This document shows positions 24,185 through 33,568 of a stretch of DNA of 64,000 nt, piece after piece (the first letter of the stretch is position 1; each line of letters opens with the position of its first letter). Made by a program: the position numbers and the translations under genes. The notes under the pieces are model-generated. The model ran no database searches. It was given only the letters and a program-made list of their open reading frames with translations, and had not been told where the DNA came from. The DNA is from an uncultured Agathobacter sp. GTDB taxonomy: Bacteria > Bacillota > Clostridia > Lachnospirales > Lachnospiraceae. The stretch lies in assembly GCA_934307695.1 (NCBI GenBank), contig CAKRCS010000002.1:1-64000 (forward strand). Direction: 5' to 3'.

Positions 24185-25021
24185 CTATTCCAGTACACTT
24201 TCCATTCCCTTGATGGAATCCGTGACAAGTCTTGTGAACTTGGCAGCAACCTCGTCCGCGGTTCTCTGTACCTCCTCATGAGTCAGGGAGAACGGAGAAA
24301 TTCCTGCTGCAAGGTTCGTTATGCAGGAGATGCCGACAATGCGCATTCCCATGTGGTTTGCCGCGATTGCCTCGCACGCCGTGCTCATTCCGACGGCAGC
24401 TGCGCCGAGCAGCCTGCACATGGCAACCTCCTCCGGGGTCTCATACTGTGGTCCGGTCATCTGTAAATAAGTGCCCTCCTGCAATACCAGATCCTGATCG
24501 AGTGCTGCCTTCCTCACGATCTTCTGAAGCTGCGGATCGTAGATGCCGCTCATATCCGGGAATCTTGTCCCAAGCTCGTCGATGTTTGCGCCGATGAGCG
24601 GTGACGGAACAAACGAAGCGATCTGTCCAGTGATCAGCATGAGGTCTCCCGGCTTCATGCCGAGCTTGATACCGCCTGCGGCATTCGTCAGAAACAGGAT
24701 CTTTGCACCGAGCAGCTTCATGATCCTCGTCGGCAGTACAACATCCTGCATCGGGTAGCCCTCATAATAATGAATGCGCCCCTGCATACAAACAACCGGA
24801 ATGCGGTCTACATATCCAAAGATAAATCTGCCGGCATGTCCCGCAACCGTCGATACCGGAAAGCCCTCGATATCCTTATAATCGATGGTGCATACCACCT
24901 CGATCTGCCTGGCATAATCGCCAAGTCCGGAACCGAGCACCAGAGCGACCTTCGGCTCAAAATCCGTCACCTTGCGGATACTCTCGTAGCATTTCATCAG
25001 TTTTTCATATACTTCATTCAT
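24185..25021 (-). CDS. punA: Purine-nucleoside phosphorylase
   Basis: The 278-residue protein is of the trimeric PNP (PunA) type: VALVLGSGLGDYA near the start binds phosphate, GHAGRFIFG and MQGRIHYYEGY follow, and TNAAGG, MTGPQYETPEEV and GMSTACEAIAANHMG form the nucleoside site. It splits purine nucleosides with phosphate into base and ribose 1-phosphate for salvage. The middle gene of a YczE-PNP-MBL operon. Length and motifs are normal. Confidence 0.95.
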   Translation of the reverse strand: MNEVYEKLMKCYESIRKVTDFEPKVALVLGSGLGDYARQIEVVCTIDYKDIEGFPVSTVAGHAGRFIFGYVDRIPVVCMQGRIHYYEGYPMQDVVLPTRIMKLLGAKILFLTNAAGGIKLGMKPGDLMLITGQIASFVPSPLIGANIDELGTRFPDMSGIYDPQLQKIVRKAALDQDLVLQEGTYLQMTGPQYETPEEVAMCRLLGAAAVGMSTACEAIAANHMGMRIVGISCITNLAAGISPFSLTHEEVQRTADEVAAKFTRLVTDSIKGMESVLE

Positions 25022-25047
25022 CTGTTTTTCCTCGATTCCTGTTTATT

Positions 25048-25704
25048 TTATTCTATATATTTTTGGATGTGTTTTCCGACAAGTGCCGCGATCGGTCCGA
25101 TCGTAAATGCCATGATCACGGTCACGATCCCGACCGTTCCGCCACACAGATATCCGATCAGCGTGACAGCGCAGTCCCACAGGATGCGCACCGTCTTAAA
25201 CGACAGCTTCTTCTGAGCGCCCGCAAGGATAAACGGCAGTGCATCATACGGAGCCGTTCCGAGATCCACGCTCATGTAGACCGCCACCGCAAACACAAAG
25301 ATTGTAAGCATTACAACCATGATAACTATGCGAAGCCACAGCGCATCAAGGGAAATAGCTTCTAAAAAGTGCTCCCTGATCCATGTCATAAAGTCGCAGG
25401 AATACCCCACGATAAACATGTTAAATAACGTACCAAACCCGATCTTAGACTTGTCCTTCCATATTACTACCATAAACAGGCACACGTTTAAAAGTGCCTG
25501 CCAGTTGCCAAAGGTCATTCCAAGGCGCTCGGACACGCCAAAATTCATAACCGAGCACGGATCTGTTCCAAGCTCGATCGCATTGAGCCAGGAAATACAA
25601 AATCCCATCACAACAACTGCCAAAAAGCACCAGATCATCCGCCGCGCAAAATGTGGCTTCTGATAGATGCCCTTAATAAAAGTCTTCCAATCCAACCGTT
25701 TCAC
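25048..25704 (-). CDS. YczE/YyaS/YitT-family membrane protein
   Basis: The 218-residue protein has five to six hydrophobic segments. The repeated pattern ELGTDPCSVMNFGVS (about 46-60) and DLGTAPYDALPFIL (about 146-159) is the family mark, one per half. Function in the family is not firmly known; some members act with transporters or are regulated as membrane exporters. GTG start at 25704 behind AAAGGAA. First gene of the operon with the nucleoside phosphorylase, which hints at a nucleoside- or base-related role but does not prove it. Confidence 0.82.
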   Translation of the reverse strand: MKRLDWKTFIKGIYQKPHFARRMIWCFLAVVVMGFCISWLNAIELGTDPCSVMNFGVSERLGMTFGNWQALLNVCLFMVVIWKDKSKIGFGTLFNMFIVGYSCDFMTWIREHFLEAISLDALWLRIVIMVVMLTIFVFAVAVYMSVDLGTAPYDALPFILAGAQKKLSFKTVRILWDCAVTLIGYLCGGTVGIVTVIMAFTIGPIAALVGKHIQKYIE

Positions 25705-25737
25705 CTATTCCTTTACATTTTTCTTTTGTGCTTTATT

Positions 25738-25766
25738 AGTTTATCGTCTTTTCCTGTAATGTGCAA
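25738..25766 (-). promoter_or_regulatory. Promoter of the YczE-punA-MBL operon
   Basis: On the minus strand TTGCAC (25766-25761) and TAAACT (25743-25738) are separated by 17 bp, downstream of the spoIVA stop. Confidence 0.6.
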
Positions 25767-25774
25767 CCCAATCT

Positions 25775-27283
25775 TTATATGATAATGCAGATCATGCCGC
25801 CATTGCTGTCGTTTACGATCTTTTTCATCGTATCCTGCAACTTGAGCTGGCACTCATCGTCCATCTGCGTGATCTTGCTGCGGATGCCGTCCTCCATCCA
25901 GTCGCCGAGATTCTTGCCAAAGATATTGGTATTCCATATACCCGCGCTGCTCTCCCTGCCCTCCTTGATATAGTTGATCAGATCCTCTGCCTGCTCCTTG
26001 CTTCCGACGATCGGTGCAATCTCGGTGTCGATGTCCGTCTTTATCATGTGGACTGATGGCGAAACCGCTTTCATCTTGACACCGTATTTGCTTCCATGCT
26101 GGATCAGCACCGGCTCCTCCAGCGTAATGTCCGACAGTGCAGGCATCACAACGCCATAGCCCTTCTGATCCACCTGCAGCATGGCATCCTTTACCTTGTC
26201 ATACTCGTCTTTTTTCTGTGCAAGATCCCGGATCATGGAGATCATCTGGTATTCCCCTTCGATCGGCACGCCGGTCATCTCACTCATGTAGTCGTAATAA
26301 TATTTGTCCGCGACCGTGAGTGTGATGCTGACAGAGCCATCCGCAAGGGAGATCTTATTTAAGATTGCAGACTGGATGTAATGCTCCGGTTCCTCCTCAC
26401 CGAAAAAAGCATTTTTCCAGTCATCCCTTTTCAGGTCACTCATCTTCGTGATGTGGTTCATCGCACGGATGGCACTTCCGGTCAGATCCCGCTTTACCTT
26501 GTTGTCCGAGCCAAGCATCTCCGTCCATTTCGGAATGGAGAAATCCACGCGCGTCACCGGAAATTCCTTTAAGACCGCCTCTAAAATGCTCCACGCATCC
26601 TCCTTTTTCATCTGTTTGACATTGACCGCGAGCACCGGCGTGTGGTACTGCTGTTCCATATAACCCACAAGCTGTTTCGTGTCCTCGCTGTACGGCCGCT
26701 CGCAGTTTAGGACGATCACATACGGCTTTGCGATGCTTTGCATCTCCTCCATCGTCTCCTGCTCTGCAGCTATGTAATTTTCTCTCGGCAATTCCCCGAT
26801 CGATCCGTCCGTTGTCACAACGATCCCAATTGTTGCATGGTCGCGGATGACCTTCTGCGTTCCGATCCTCGCCGCATCCGCAAACGGGATCTCCTCCTCC
26901 ATCCACGGTGTCTTTACCATCCGGTCGCCCTTTTCATCCATGTGCCCGTTTGCGCCATCTACCATATATCCCACGCAGTCGATCAGCCGGACTTTGACAC
27001 TCTCCCCTTCAGGCAGGGTGATTTCCACCGCCTCCTGCGGGATAAACTTCGGCTCCGTCGTCATGATCGTCTTGCCCTGAGCCGACTGTGGAAGTTCATC
27101 GATCGCACGGGTCTTCTGGTTTTCATCCGTTATGTTCGGGATCACACACAAGTCCATGAACTGCTTGATGAAGGTCGATTTGCCCGTGCGGACCGGTCCG
27201 ACTACGCCGATGTAGATCTCACCGTTCGTCCGCTTCTCAATATCTCTATACAGACCAAATTCTCTTTGCTTCTCTTTTTCCAT
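25775..27283 (-). CDS. spoIVA: Stage IV sporulation protein A (coat-basement ATPase)
   Basis: The 502-residue protein starts MEKEKQREFGLYRDIEKRT; Walker A is GPVRTGKS (29-36). The conserved C-terminus GGMICIII is typical for SpoIVA. SpoIVA uses ATP to polymerise on the forespore surface and forms the base layer on which the coat assembles. I use the ATG at 27283, with AAAGGGG 10 nt upstream, not the one 7 codons earlier. It fits with the cotJ operon as evidence that the host makes spores. A sigma-E-like promoter lies upstream. Confidence 0.97.
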   Translation of the reverse strand: MEKEKQREFGLYRDIEKRTNGEIYIGVVGPVRTGKSTFIKQFMDLCVIPNITDENQKTRAIDELPQSAQGKTIMTTEPKFIPQEAVEITLPEGESVKVRLIDCVGYMVDGANGHMDEKGDRMVKTPWMEEEIPFADAARIGTQKVIRDHATIGIVVTTDGSIGELPRENYIAAEQETMEEMQSIAKPYVIVLNCERPYSEDTKQLVGYMEQQYHTPVLAVNVKQMKKEDAWSILEAVLKEFPVTRVDFSIPKWTEMLGSDNKVKRDLTGSAIRAMNHITKMSDLKRDDWKNAFFGEEEPEHYIQSAILNKISLADGSVSITLTVADKYYYDYMSEMTGVPIEGEYQMISMIRDLAQKKDEYDKVKDAMLQVDQKGYGVVMPALSDITLEEPVLIQHGSKYGVKMKAVSPSVHMIKTDIDTEIAPIVGSKEQAEDLINYIKEGRESSAGIWNTNIFGKNLGDWMEDGIRSKITQMDDECQLKLQDTMKKIVNDSNGGMICIII

Positions 27284-27312
27284 AAAAAAGACCCCTTTAC
27301 TCATATATTCCT

Positions 27313-27341
27313 AATATATGGGTAACGAGGTCTGTTTATGC
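27313..27341 (-). promoter_or_regulatory. Candidate sigma-E promoter of spoIVA
   Basis: On the minus strand GCATAAA (27341-27335), 14 bp, then CATATATT (27320-27313). This is near the sigma-E pattern (-10 CATACAAT) and leaves room for the spoIVA ribosome site. Confidence 0.4.
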
Positions 27342-27377
27342 GTATATTTGTTGTGGAACAAAGAGTCACCTTGTGGC

Positions 27378-28895
27378 TTACGCTTCCTCTTCGCTCTCAG
27401 GCTTCTTCGTCAGTGCTTCGTTTACTCTTGCATACATCTGCATGTAGGTAAGCAGGTGCTTTGCGAGCTTGTTGCTGATCTGGTCTTCGGTCGCACGCCA
27501 CTTCCAGTTATTGCCGATCGTGGACGGAGTATTGATTCTCGCCTCAGATCCAAGTCCGATCAGATCCTGCATCGGAACGATCGCAAGGTCTGCAACAGAT
27601 GACCATGCTGCTCTCATCATGCCCCAGTTGTAGCCCTCCTCCTTGGTCAGGTTCAGGTACTTCTTGGCAAAGCGCACAGAAGGCTTCGGAGCAGTCTTCA
27701 TCCAGCCCATAACGGTGTCATTGTCATGTGTTCCCGTGTATACAACACAGTTGGTTGGATAATTGTGCGGCAGATAATCGCTGTCCTCTCTGGAATCGAA
27801 CGCAAACTGGATGACCTTCATGCCAGGGAAGCCGGAATCCTTAAGCAGCTTATGTACGGAAGGTGTAAGGAATCCAAGATCCTCCGCGATGATCGGGAGC
27901 TTTCCAAGCTTCTTCTCCAGGGTGTGGAACAGATCCATTCCCGGTCCTTTCTTCCAGCAGCCGTTGCGCGCAGTCTCCTCACGGGCCGGGATCGCATAGA
28001 AGCTGTCAAAACCTCTGAAATGGTCAATGCGTACGATGTCGTACAGCTTTGAAACGGCACGGATCCGGTTCGTCCACCAGGTATATCCATCCTTCTTCAT
28101 GACATCCCAGCGGAACAGCGGATTGCCCCAGAGCTGTCCGTCTTCTGAAAAAGCATCCGGTGGGCAGCCTGCAACTTCAATCGGATTGAGCTCCTCATCC
28201 AGATAAAACAGGTTCGGATTTGTCCATACATCGGCACTATCCATTGCAACATAGATCGGCACATCACCGATGATACTGATATTCTTCTCGTTGGCATACG
28301 CCTTGAGTTCTCTCCACTGCTTAAAGAACAGATACTGTAACATCTTATAAAAGCTGATATCATCTGCATAGGAATTCTTTGCCTCTGCGATTGCAGAAGC
28401 CTCACGGTGCTTTAATGCCTCGTCCCACTCTGCCCATGCGACTCCACCGTTGGCATCCTTAAGCGCCATGAACAGGGAATAATCATCCAGCCATGCCTTT
28501 TCCTTCTCGCAAAAGTCCTCATAATCTGCCGGAATGTTCTTAACAAAACGCGCATACGCCTTCTTTAAAAGTGCATATCTTGACTCATACATAGTTCCGT
28601 AATCAACATAACGGATGCTGCCCCCCCAGTCGAAGGAGTCACATTCTGCCTTCTTCAAAAGCTTATCCTTGCACAGATACTCTAAGTCAATAAAATATGG
28701 GTTGCCGGCAAAGCTCGAAAATGACTGATACGGGGAATCCCCATAGCTTGTCTGACAGATTGGAAGTATCTGCCAGTAGGTCTGTCCTGATTTCTGCAAA
28801 AAGTCTACGAATTTTCTTGCTGCCTTACCCATCGTTCCGATTCCATAAGGCGATGGCAATGATGAAATTGGCATCAATACGCCACTTGTTCTCAT
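27378..28895 (-). CDS. malQ: 4-alpha-glucanotransferase (GH77 amylomaltase)
   Basis: The 505-residue protein carries the GH77 motifs: SSLPSPYGIGTMG near the start, the nucleophile Asp in VRIDHFRGFDSFYAIPA, acid/base Glu in IIAEDLGFLTP and GTHDNDTVMGW. It moves alpha-1,4-glucan segments between chains, and so helps convert maltodextrin and glycogen. Start ATG 28895 behind AGGAGGAG; a longer reading to 28964 crosses the promoter. A pullulanase gene lies close by on the same strand beyond a ClC channel gene, so both fit starch or glycogen use. Confidence 0.97.
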   Translation of the reverse strand: MRTSGVLMPISSLPSPYGIGTMGKAARKFVDFLQKSGQTYWQILPICQTSYGDSPYQSFSSFAGNPYFIDLEYLCKDKLLKKAECDSFDWGGSIRYVDYGTMYESRYALLKKAYARFVKNIPADYEDFCEKEKAWLDDYSLFMALKDANGGVAWAEWDEALKHREASAIAEAKNSYADDISFYKMLQYLFFKQWRELKAYANEKNISIIGDVPIYVAMDSADVWTNPNLFYLDEELNPIEVAGCPPDAFSEDGQLWGNPLFRWDVMKKDGYTWWTNRIRAVSKLYDIVRIDHFRGFDSFYAIPAREETARNGCWKKGPGMDLFHTLEKKLGKLPIIAEDLGFLTPSVHKLLKDSGFPGMKVIQFAFDSREDSDYLPHNYPTNCVVYTGTHDNDTVMGWMKTAPKPSVRFAKKYLNLTKEEGYNWGMMRAAWSSVADLAIVPMQDLIGLGSEARINTPSTIGNNWKWRATEDQISNKLAKHLLTYMQMYARVNEALTKKPESEEEA

Positions 28896-28935
28896 GTTAA
28901 CTCCTCCTAGTATTCCAAAATACATATTATTTTCT

Positions 28936-28964
28936 ATCATATCATTCTTTTCGTTCACCTGCAA
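28936..28964 (-). promoter_or_regulatory. Promoter of malQ
   Basis: On the minus strand TTGCAG (28964-28959) and TATGAT (28941-28936) are separated by 17 bp. The box lies 40 bp upstream of the start codon. Confidence 0.65.
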
Positions 28965-28986
28965 CCTCCGTTTTCATTTTACGCAC

Positions 28987-29015
28987 TTGTAAAATTGCGG
29001 AGCGGATGTTAGTAT
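28987..29015 (+). promoter_or_regulatory. Promoter of the ClC channel gene
   Basis: TTGTAA (28987-28992) and TAGTAT (29010-29015) are separated by 17 bp, 33 bp upstream of the start codon. It points away from the malQ promoter. Confidence 0.55.
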
Positions 29016-29048
29016 AGCCTTTGAAAAAAATAAAATGAGGTATTACAA

Positions 29049-30308
29049 ATGAATGCATATATCAAACATAAAATCGCGCACAACGCGCACAGAGCACTTG
29101 TCTCTGTCAAATGGGTCATTTTTGCGATCCTCGTCGGCACCATTGTCGGGCTGTGTGGAAGTGCCTTCTATTTCGGAATGTCGTACGTAACTTTCCTTCG
29201 CACGGCACATTCGTGGCTGATCCTTCTGCTGCCTGCCGGTGGACTTGTCATCGTCGGGTTATATCATCTGTTCCACGATGAGAAGGATACCGGGACCAAT
29301 CTGGTCATCTCCGCGATCCACTCCGGGGATGAACTGCCGTTTCGCATGGCTCCGCTGATTTTTATCTCCACCCTGATCACGCATCTGTTCGGCGGTTCTG
29401 CCGGTCGTGAGGGGGCTGCACTGCAGATGGGCGGCAGCATCGGAAACGCGCTCGGCCGTCTGTTCCGTTTTGACGAAAAGGACAAGCATGTGATGATCAT
29501 GTGTGGCATGAGTGCTGCTTTCTCCGCACTGTTTGGCACCCCGATGGCGGCTGCGATCTTTCCGATGGAGATGGTAAGCGTTGGTGTCATGTACTATATT
29601 GCGCTGGTTCCCTGCGTCATCAGTTCCCTTGTCGCACACGGAATCGCAGTCTCCTTCGGTGTCTCTAATGAGCTGTTTCTGATCGGCGAGATTCCGGCGT
29701 TTGGCATTTTATCATCGGTAAAAATATCCGTGCTTGCCATCCTGTGCGCACTTGTCAGCATCCTGTTCTGTGTCATTTTGCATCAGACCGGGCATCTATA
29801 TAAGAAGCTGTTCAAGAATCCGTACCTGCGCGTGTTCGCCGGTGGCTGCCTGATCGTGCTCCTCACCTGTCTGGTCGGAAGCCAGAGCTACAACGGAACC
29901 GGAATCAACATCATCGAAAACTGCATCAACGGCACGGTCCGTCCGGAAGCATTTCTGCTTAAGATGATCTTTACCGCGCTGACGCTCGGTGCCGGCTACA
30001 AGGGCGGCGAGATCGTTCCGTCCTTCTTTACCGGAGCGGCATTCGGATGCCTGTTCGGCAATCTGCTCGGCTTCTCACCGACACTCTGTACAGCGGTCGG
30101 CATGACCTCCGTTTTCTGTGGTGTGACCAACTCTCCGATCACCTCACTGCTTATCAGCTTTGAGCTGTTCGGCTACGATGGCATGCCGTATTTTCTTCTT
30201 GCGACCGCATTCAGCTACATGCTTTCCGGCTATTTCGGTCTATATCACAGCCAGAAGATCGTCTACTCGAAATACAAGACCAACTACATCAACAAGGCAA
30301 CCCACTAG
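29049..30308 (+). CDS. ClC-family anion channel/antiporter
   Basis: The 419-residue protein has the ClC fold, ten or more hydrophobic helices. The selectivity-filter motif GSAGREGAALQMG holds the gating Glu (E121); the second filter region reads GGEIVPSFFTGAAFG. The canonical first GSGIP reads DTGTN here. It has no CBS domains. ClC proteins carry chloride, or fluoride in the CLC-F group, which also has GREG followed by a small residue; the substrate is therefore open. It is one of the two plus-strand proteins of the window, and its stop overlaps that of pulA (4 bp, tail to tail). Confidence 0.88.
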   Translation: MNAYIKHKIAHNAHRALVSVKWVIFAILVGTIVGLCGSAFYFGMSYVTFLRTAHSWLILLLPAGGLVIVGLYHLFHDEKDTGTNLVISAIHSGDELPFRMAPLIFISTLITHLFGGSAGREGAALQMGGSIGNALGRLFRFDEKDKHVMIMCGMSAAFSALFGTPMAAAIFPMEMVSVGVMYYIALVPCVISSLVAHGIAVSFGVSNELFLIGEIPAFGILSSVKISVLAILCALVSILFCVILHQTGHLYKKLFKNPYLRVFAGGCLIVLLTCLVGSQSYNGTGINIIENCINGTVRPEAFLLKMIFTALTLGAGYKGGEIVPSFFTGAAFGCLFGNLLGFSPTLCTAVGMTSVFCGVTNSPITSLLISFELFGYDGMPYFLLATAFSYMLSGYFGLYHSQKIVYSKYKTNYINKATH

Positions 30309-32236
30309 GCTTCTCTGTTGGGCTGTACCGCAAATACCGCGGACTTAGGCAGGATCTCGATATTCTCTGCAGCACTGTACAGGATATCGCATCCTGCCTT
30401 TTCCCCGCTTACATATACCTGGAAACGTCCATCAAGCGGAAGGGCTGCTTTCTTTGTCTCCCAGTTTGCATTCAGTGCAACATATACCGTTTCTTCCGGT
30501 GTTTCAATCCAGAATGCAACCACATTGTCCGGTGTCGTATTGTCAAAATGCAGCTGCATACGCACCTGTTCCGCGTTCTCAAATCGAAGTGCCGGATGTG
30601 CCTTACGGAATGCAATCAGTCCTCTGTAATAGTCGATCAGCGCACGGTGCGCATACGCCGCATCGTAGCGGATATTGTTGGTAAACTTCGGCATATTGTA
30701 GCTATTCTCGCACAGTTCATCCGATCCCTCGATCGGCTTTGTCCTGCCAAACTCCTCTCCCAATAAGAAAAACGGAATGCCCTGGCTCGCAAAGACAACC
30801 GAAGCACCCAGCCGGTTCATCGCAAGAAGCTCTTTTTCTGTCGCATTCGGGCAGGTGGTCAGAAGCTTATCCCATAGTGTCAGGTTATCATGGCAGGAAA
30901 CATAGTTGATGACCTCCGCCGGGTTGGCCGCCCATGGTCCGGTCGTTGTATAGGTATAAGCACCGTAATCCACCTGCGGGTGCATCGTTGCACCGGTCAC
31001 AGAATAGCGGATGTCATTCTCGTAGTGCTCTTTTCCGTTGATAAATCCGGTCTCCAAATGGTAAAACACATGTCCGCGCACCGAATCCCGGATGTCATCC
31101 GAGAATGCGCCAATTCCCTTGAGCTTTGAGATATTTGTCTTTAACGCACGCTTGTCATCCGGCAGCGTGGACGCTCCGCCGGTCCAGCCCTCTCCATATA
31201 AAAGCACATCCGGGCGGAGCTTATGCAGTTCATCCGAGATTGTCTGCATCGTTTCCAGATCCAGTACCCCCATAAGGTCAAACCGGAAACCGTCGATATG
31301 GTACTCCGTCATCCAGTATTTCAGGGAATCCACGATATATTTGCGCACCATCGGACGCTCAGATGCAACCTCATTGCCACAGTCTGACGCATTCGAATAT
31401 CCGGTTTCTGTCCTGCGGTAAAAATAATCCGGTGCCGTCTTCTGGAAACAGCTGCCCTCAATATCGTAGGTATGGTTGTATACCACATCCATGATCACAC
31501 CGATGCCTTTTGCATGGAGTGCCTGGATCATAGTCTTCATCTCGCGTATACGAACCTCCCCGTGAAACGGATCGGTCGAATAGGAGCCTTCCGGAACGTT
31601 GTAATTGACCGGATCATAGCCCCAGTTATACTGATCTGCCGAGGTGTCGGCTTCGTCAATACTTCCAAAGTCATAGGATGGCATGATCTGCACATGCGTA
31701 ACCCCAAGCCACTCCAGATAATCCAGACCGGTCGGCAGCCCCTGTGGACTCTTCGTTCCCTTCTCCGCAAGTCCTAAGAATTTGCCCTTATGGCGTACTC
31801 CGGAGGTTGCGTCATTTGTGATATCCGCCACCGATATCTCGCAGATGATCGCATCCGTCGGGGCTTTCAGCTTTGGTCCCTTCTCATCCAGAAATCCGTC
31901 CGGGTTTGTCTCTAAAAGATCAACTACCATTGCGCGCTTACCGTTCACCCCGGCAGCTACCGCATACGGATCGACCGTCTCCCTTGTCACACCGTCGATG
32001 GTAACAAGATAGGTATAATAGACTCCCGCAAAATCTGCGCGGCGCTCAAAAATCCATGTTCCTCCGTTGCTCTTTGTCATATCTGCCGTCGTGATCAGAC
32101 AGTCTCCATCCCCCTCTTTGTACAGGCAGATTTTAACCTGCTCGGCAGTTGGAGCCCACAGCCGGAAAATCGTCTTTTCCGATGTGTATGTTACTCCGAG
32201 GTCATTTCCAAGATAGGTCTCCCATTGTTTTTCCAT
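30305..32236 (-). CDS. pulA: Type I pullulanase (GH13)
   Basis: The 643-residue protein lacks a signal peptide, so it is cytoplasmic. An N-terminal CBM48 (about 10-100, TIFRLWAPTAEQV) precedes the GH13 barrel. YNWGYDPVNYNVPEGSY is the pullulanase signature; the catalytic residues lie in DGFRFDLMG (Asp), LYGEGW (Glu) and VSCHDN (Asp). It cuts alpha-1,6 branches of pullulan, starch dextrin or glycogen and gives linear chains to MalQ. Start ATG at 32236 behind GAGGTGAG. The stop overlaps that of the convergent ClC gene. Confidence 0.96.
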   Translation of the reverse strand: MEKQWETYLGNDLGVTYTSEKTIFRLWAPTAEQVKICLYKEGDGDCLITTADMTKSNGGTWIFERRADFAGVYYTYLVTIDGVTRETVDPYAVAAGVNGKRAMVVDLLETNPDGFLDEKGPKLKAPTDAIICEISVADITNDATSGVRHKGKFLGLAEKGTKSPQGLPTGLDYLEWLGVTHVQIMPSYDFGSIDEADTSADQYNWGYDPVNYNVPEGSYSTDPFHGEVRIREMKTMIQALHAKGIGVIMDVVYNHTYDIEGSCFQKTAPDYFYRRTETGYSNASDCGNEVASERPMVRKYIVDSLKYWMTEYHIDGFRFDLMGVLDLETMQTISDELHKLRPDVLLYGEGWTGGASTLPDDKRALKTNISKLKGIGAFSDDIRDSVRGHVFYHLETGFINGKEHYENDIRYSVTGATMHPQVDYGAYTYTTTGPWAANPAEVINYVSCHDNLTLWDKLLTTCPNATEKELLAMNRLGASVVFASQGIPFFLLGEEFGRTKPIEGSDELCENSYNMPKFTNNIRYDAAYAHRALIDYYRGLIAFRKAHPALRFENAEQVRMQLHFDNTTPDNVVAFWIETPEETVYVALNANWETKKAALPLDGRFQVYVSGEKAGCDILYSAAENIEILPKSAVFAVQPNREA

Positions 32237-32365
32237 TTTCTCACCTCATGCAGAAAGCATTCCGCAAAAATATTTTCGTTTTTTTTCGTATTTATTATAT
32301 TTTATATATTTTCATCTGTAAATCGTAACTTTATACTAACTTTTTGTAATTCTTTTGGGCTATTT

Positions 32366-33538
32366 TCACATATTATCACGGAACAGTTTCCGAACCTCGT
32401 CCATTACAGCATCCCCGAAGGAGGCACTGTGCCGCACTGCCTTCTCCACCGAGCAGATGATCCTGGCAAGCTCCTCCTCGCAAAGCTTTGTCCCCTCCTC
32501 ATAAGCAACAAGCACAAAAAGCATCATGCATTCAAAATGGAACAGGCTCTTTATGACCGGTCCAAGAAGATAGCAATCCGCCTGCGCCTCCAGATAGGAC
32601 TGCATAAATATATAGAAAAAATAAGTGTGGAACAGACGCACCAGCTTCGGCTCTCTTGCAAGCATCTGCGCAAAATGCTCCTCAAAAAACACATCCGCTT
32701 CCGCTTCGTAGAGACTACCAAACCTCTTTTTGTAACACCGGATCAGATGGTACATATAAGGGTTGCGTGCCTTCGTACAGGAGACACTAAGCCTGCCGTA
32801 GATAAATGTATTCAAGAATCGAATCGAAAAAAATCCATACGCTGTCTTTGTTTTTGCAATATCCGGCACATGGATCAGCTTCCTTTGTTCCTCTGCAAGC
32901 GGAAGGCTTAATGCTTCTGCCGCGGTGATTCCCTCGCTTCCAAGCACATACTGCTTGACATAGGTATGCTCGTAGATAGCAAGGAGACCGTCTCCCCAGC
33001 CGCTTGGATGTGCATTCCAATAGGTAAGTACCCGTTTGCGGTCACGCAGGAAAAAGGCAAACAGCTCCGCATCCACATGCGGCACTTCAAAGTACGTCTC
33101 CGTCTCGGTATCCGTCTGTTCAAAACCGATCGCACCGAGCGTATCTGTCCTTGCAGCGCGCCCGACAAAAAGCCGTGCCGCCTCGTAGCATGCCAGCTCC
33201 AGGCTGCTCTCCCGGTAATCGCCATACGCGATGCACCGCCGCGGAAAAACGCGGCAGATCTTCGGCATCAGTTCCTCCCGGTTTTTGCATGTCAGTTCAC
33301 AGAGACGATCCCCGGTAAAAAACGGGCAGCGCCCATCTGCCAGGAAGCGTACCTCACGCTCCGCCGCTTTATTTTGATACGAAAAAAGGCGAAGCCTTGC
33401 TCCCAGCAGGCCTCGCTCATTTTTTTGTCTCATATAGGCTGCATCATCGATCAGTATTCCCCAGCCCTTACAACAGGTAAACGGGCACCGATCTTTGATA
33501 CAGGTAAAATCTTTTCCAAAATCAACCACATGGTTCAT
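32366..33538 (-). CDS. fliB: Flagellin lysine-N-methylase
   Basis: The 390-residue protein matches the FliB family: the Cys-rich N-terminus FTCIKDRCPFTCCKGWGILID (C13, C18, C22, C23), then CPFFTGDRLCELTCKN and KICRVFPRRC. FliB methylates surface lysines of flagellin in Salmonella. The Cys cluster looks like a metal site. No flagellar genes lie in the window, so the substrate is assumed; the gene is usually an orphan in Clostridia. It lies 30 bp before bioY's stop but has no proven link to it. Confidence 0.85.
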   Translation of the reverse strand: MNHVVDFGKDFTCIKDRCPFTCCKGWGILIDDAAYMRQKNERGLLGARLRLFSYQNKAAEREVRFLADGRCPFFTGDRLCELTCKNREELMPKICRVFPRRCIAYGDYRESSLELACYEAARLFVGRAARTDTLGAIGFEQTDTETETYFEVPHVDAELFAFFLRDRKRVLTYWNAHPSGWGDGLLAIYEHTYVKQYVLGSEGITAAEALSLPLAEEQRKLIHVPDIAKTKTAYGFFSIRFLNTFIYGRLSVSCTKARNPYMYHLIRCYKKRFGSLYEAEADVFFEEHFAQMLAREPKLVRLFHTYFFYIFMQSYLEAQADCYLLGPVIKSLFHFECMMLFVLVAYEEGTKLCEEELARIICSVEKAVRHSASFGDAVMDEVRKLFRDNM

Positions 33539-33568
33539 GTAGTCTTCCTCCCCGCTATCGCGTTTCCC

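Noticed and set aside
27356..27376. Third copy of the 135-bp repeat next to malQ
   Set aside because: Only about 20 bp of the last hairpin resembles it (AACAAAGAGTCAC); too short to count as a copy.
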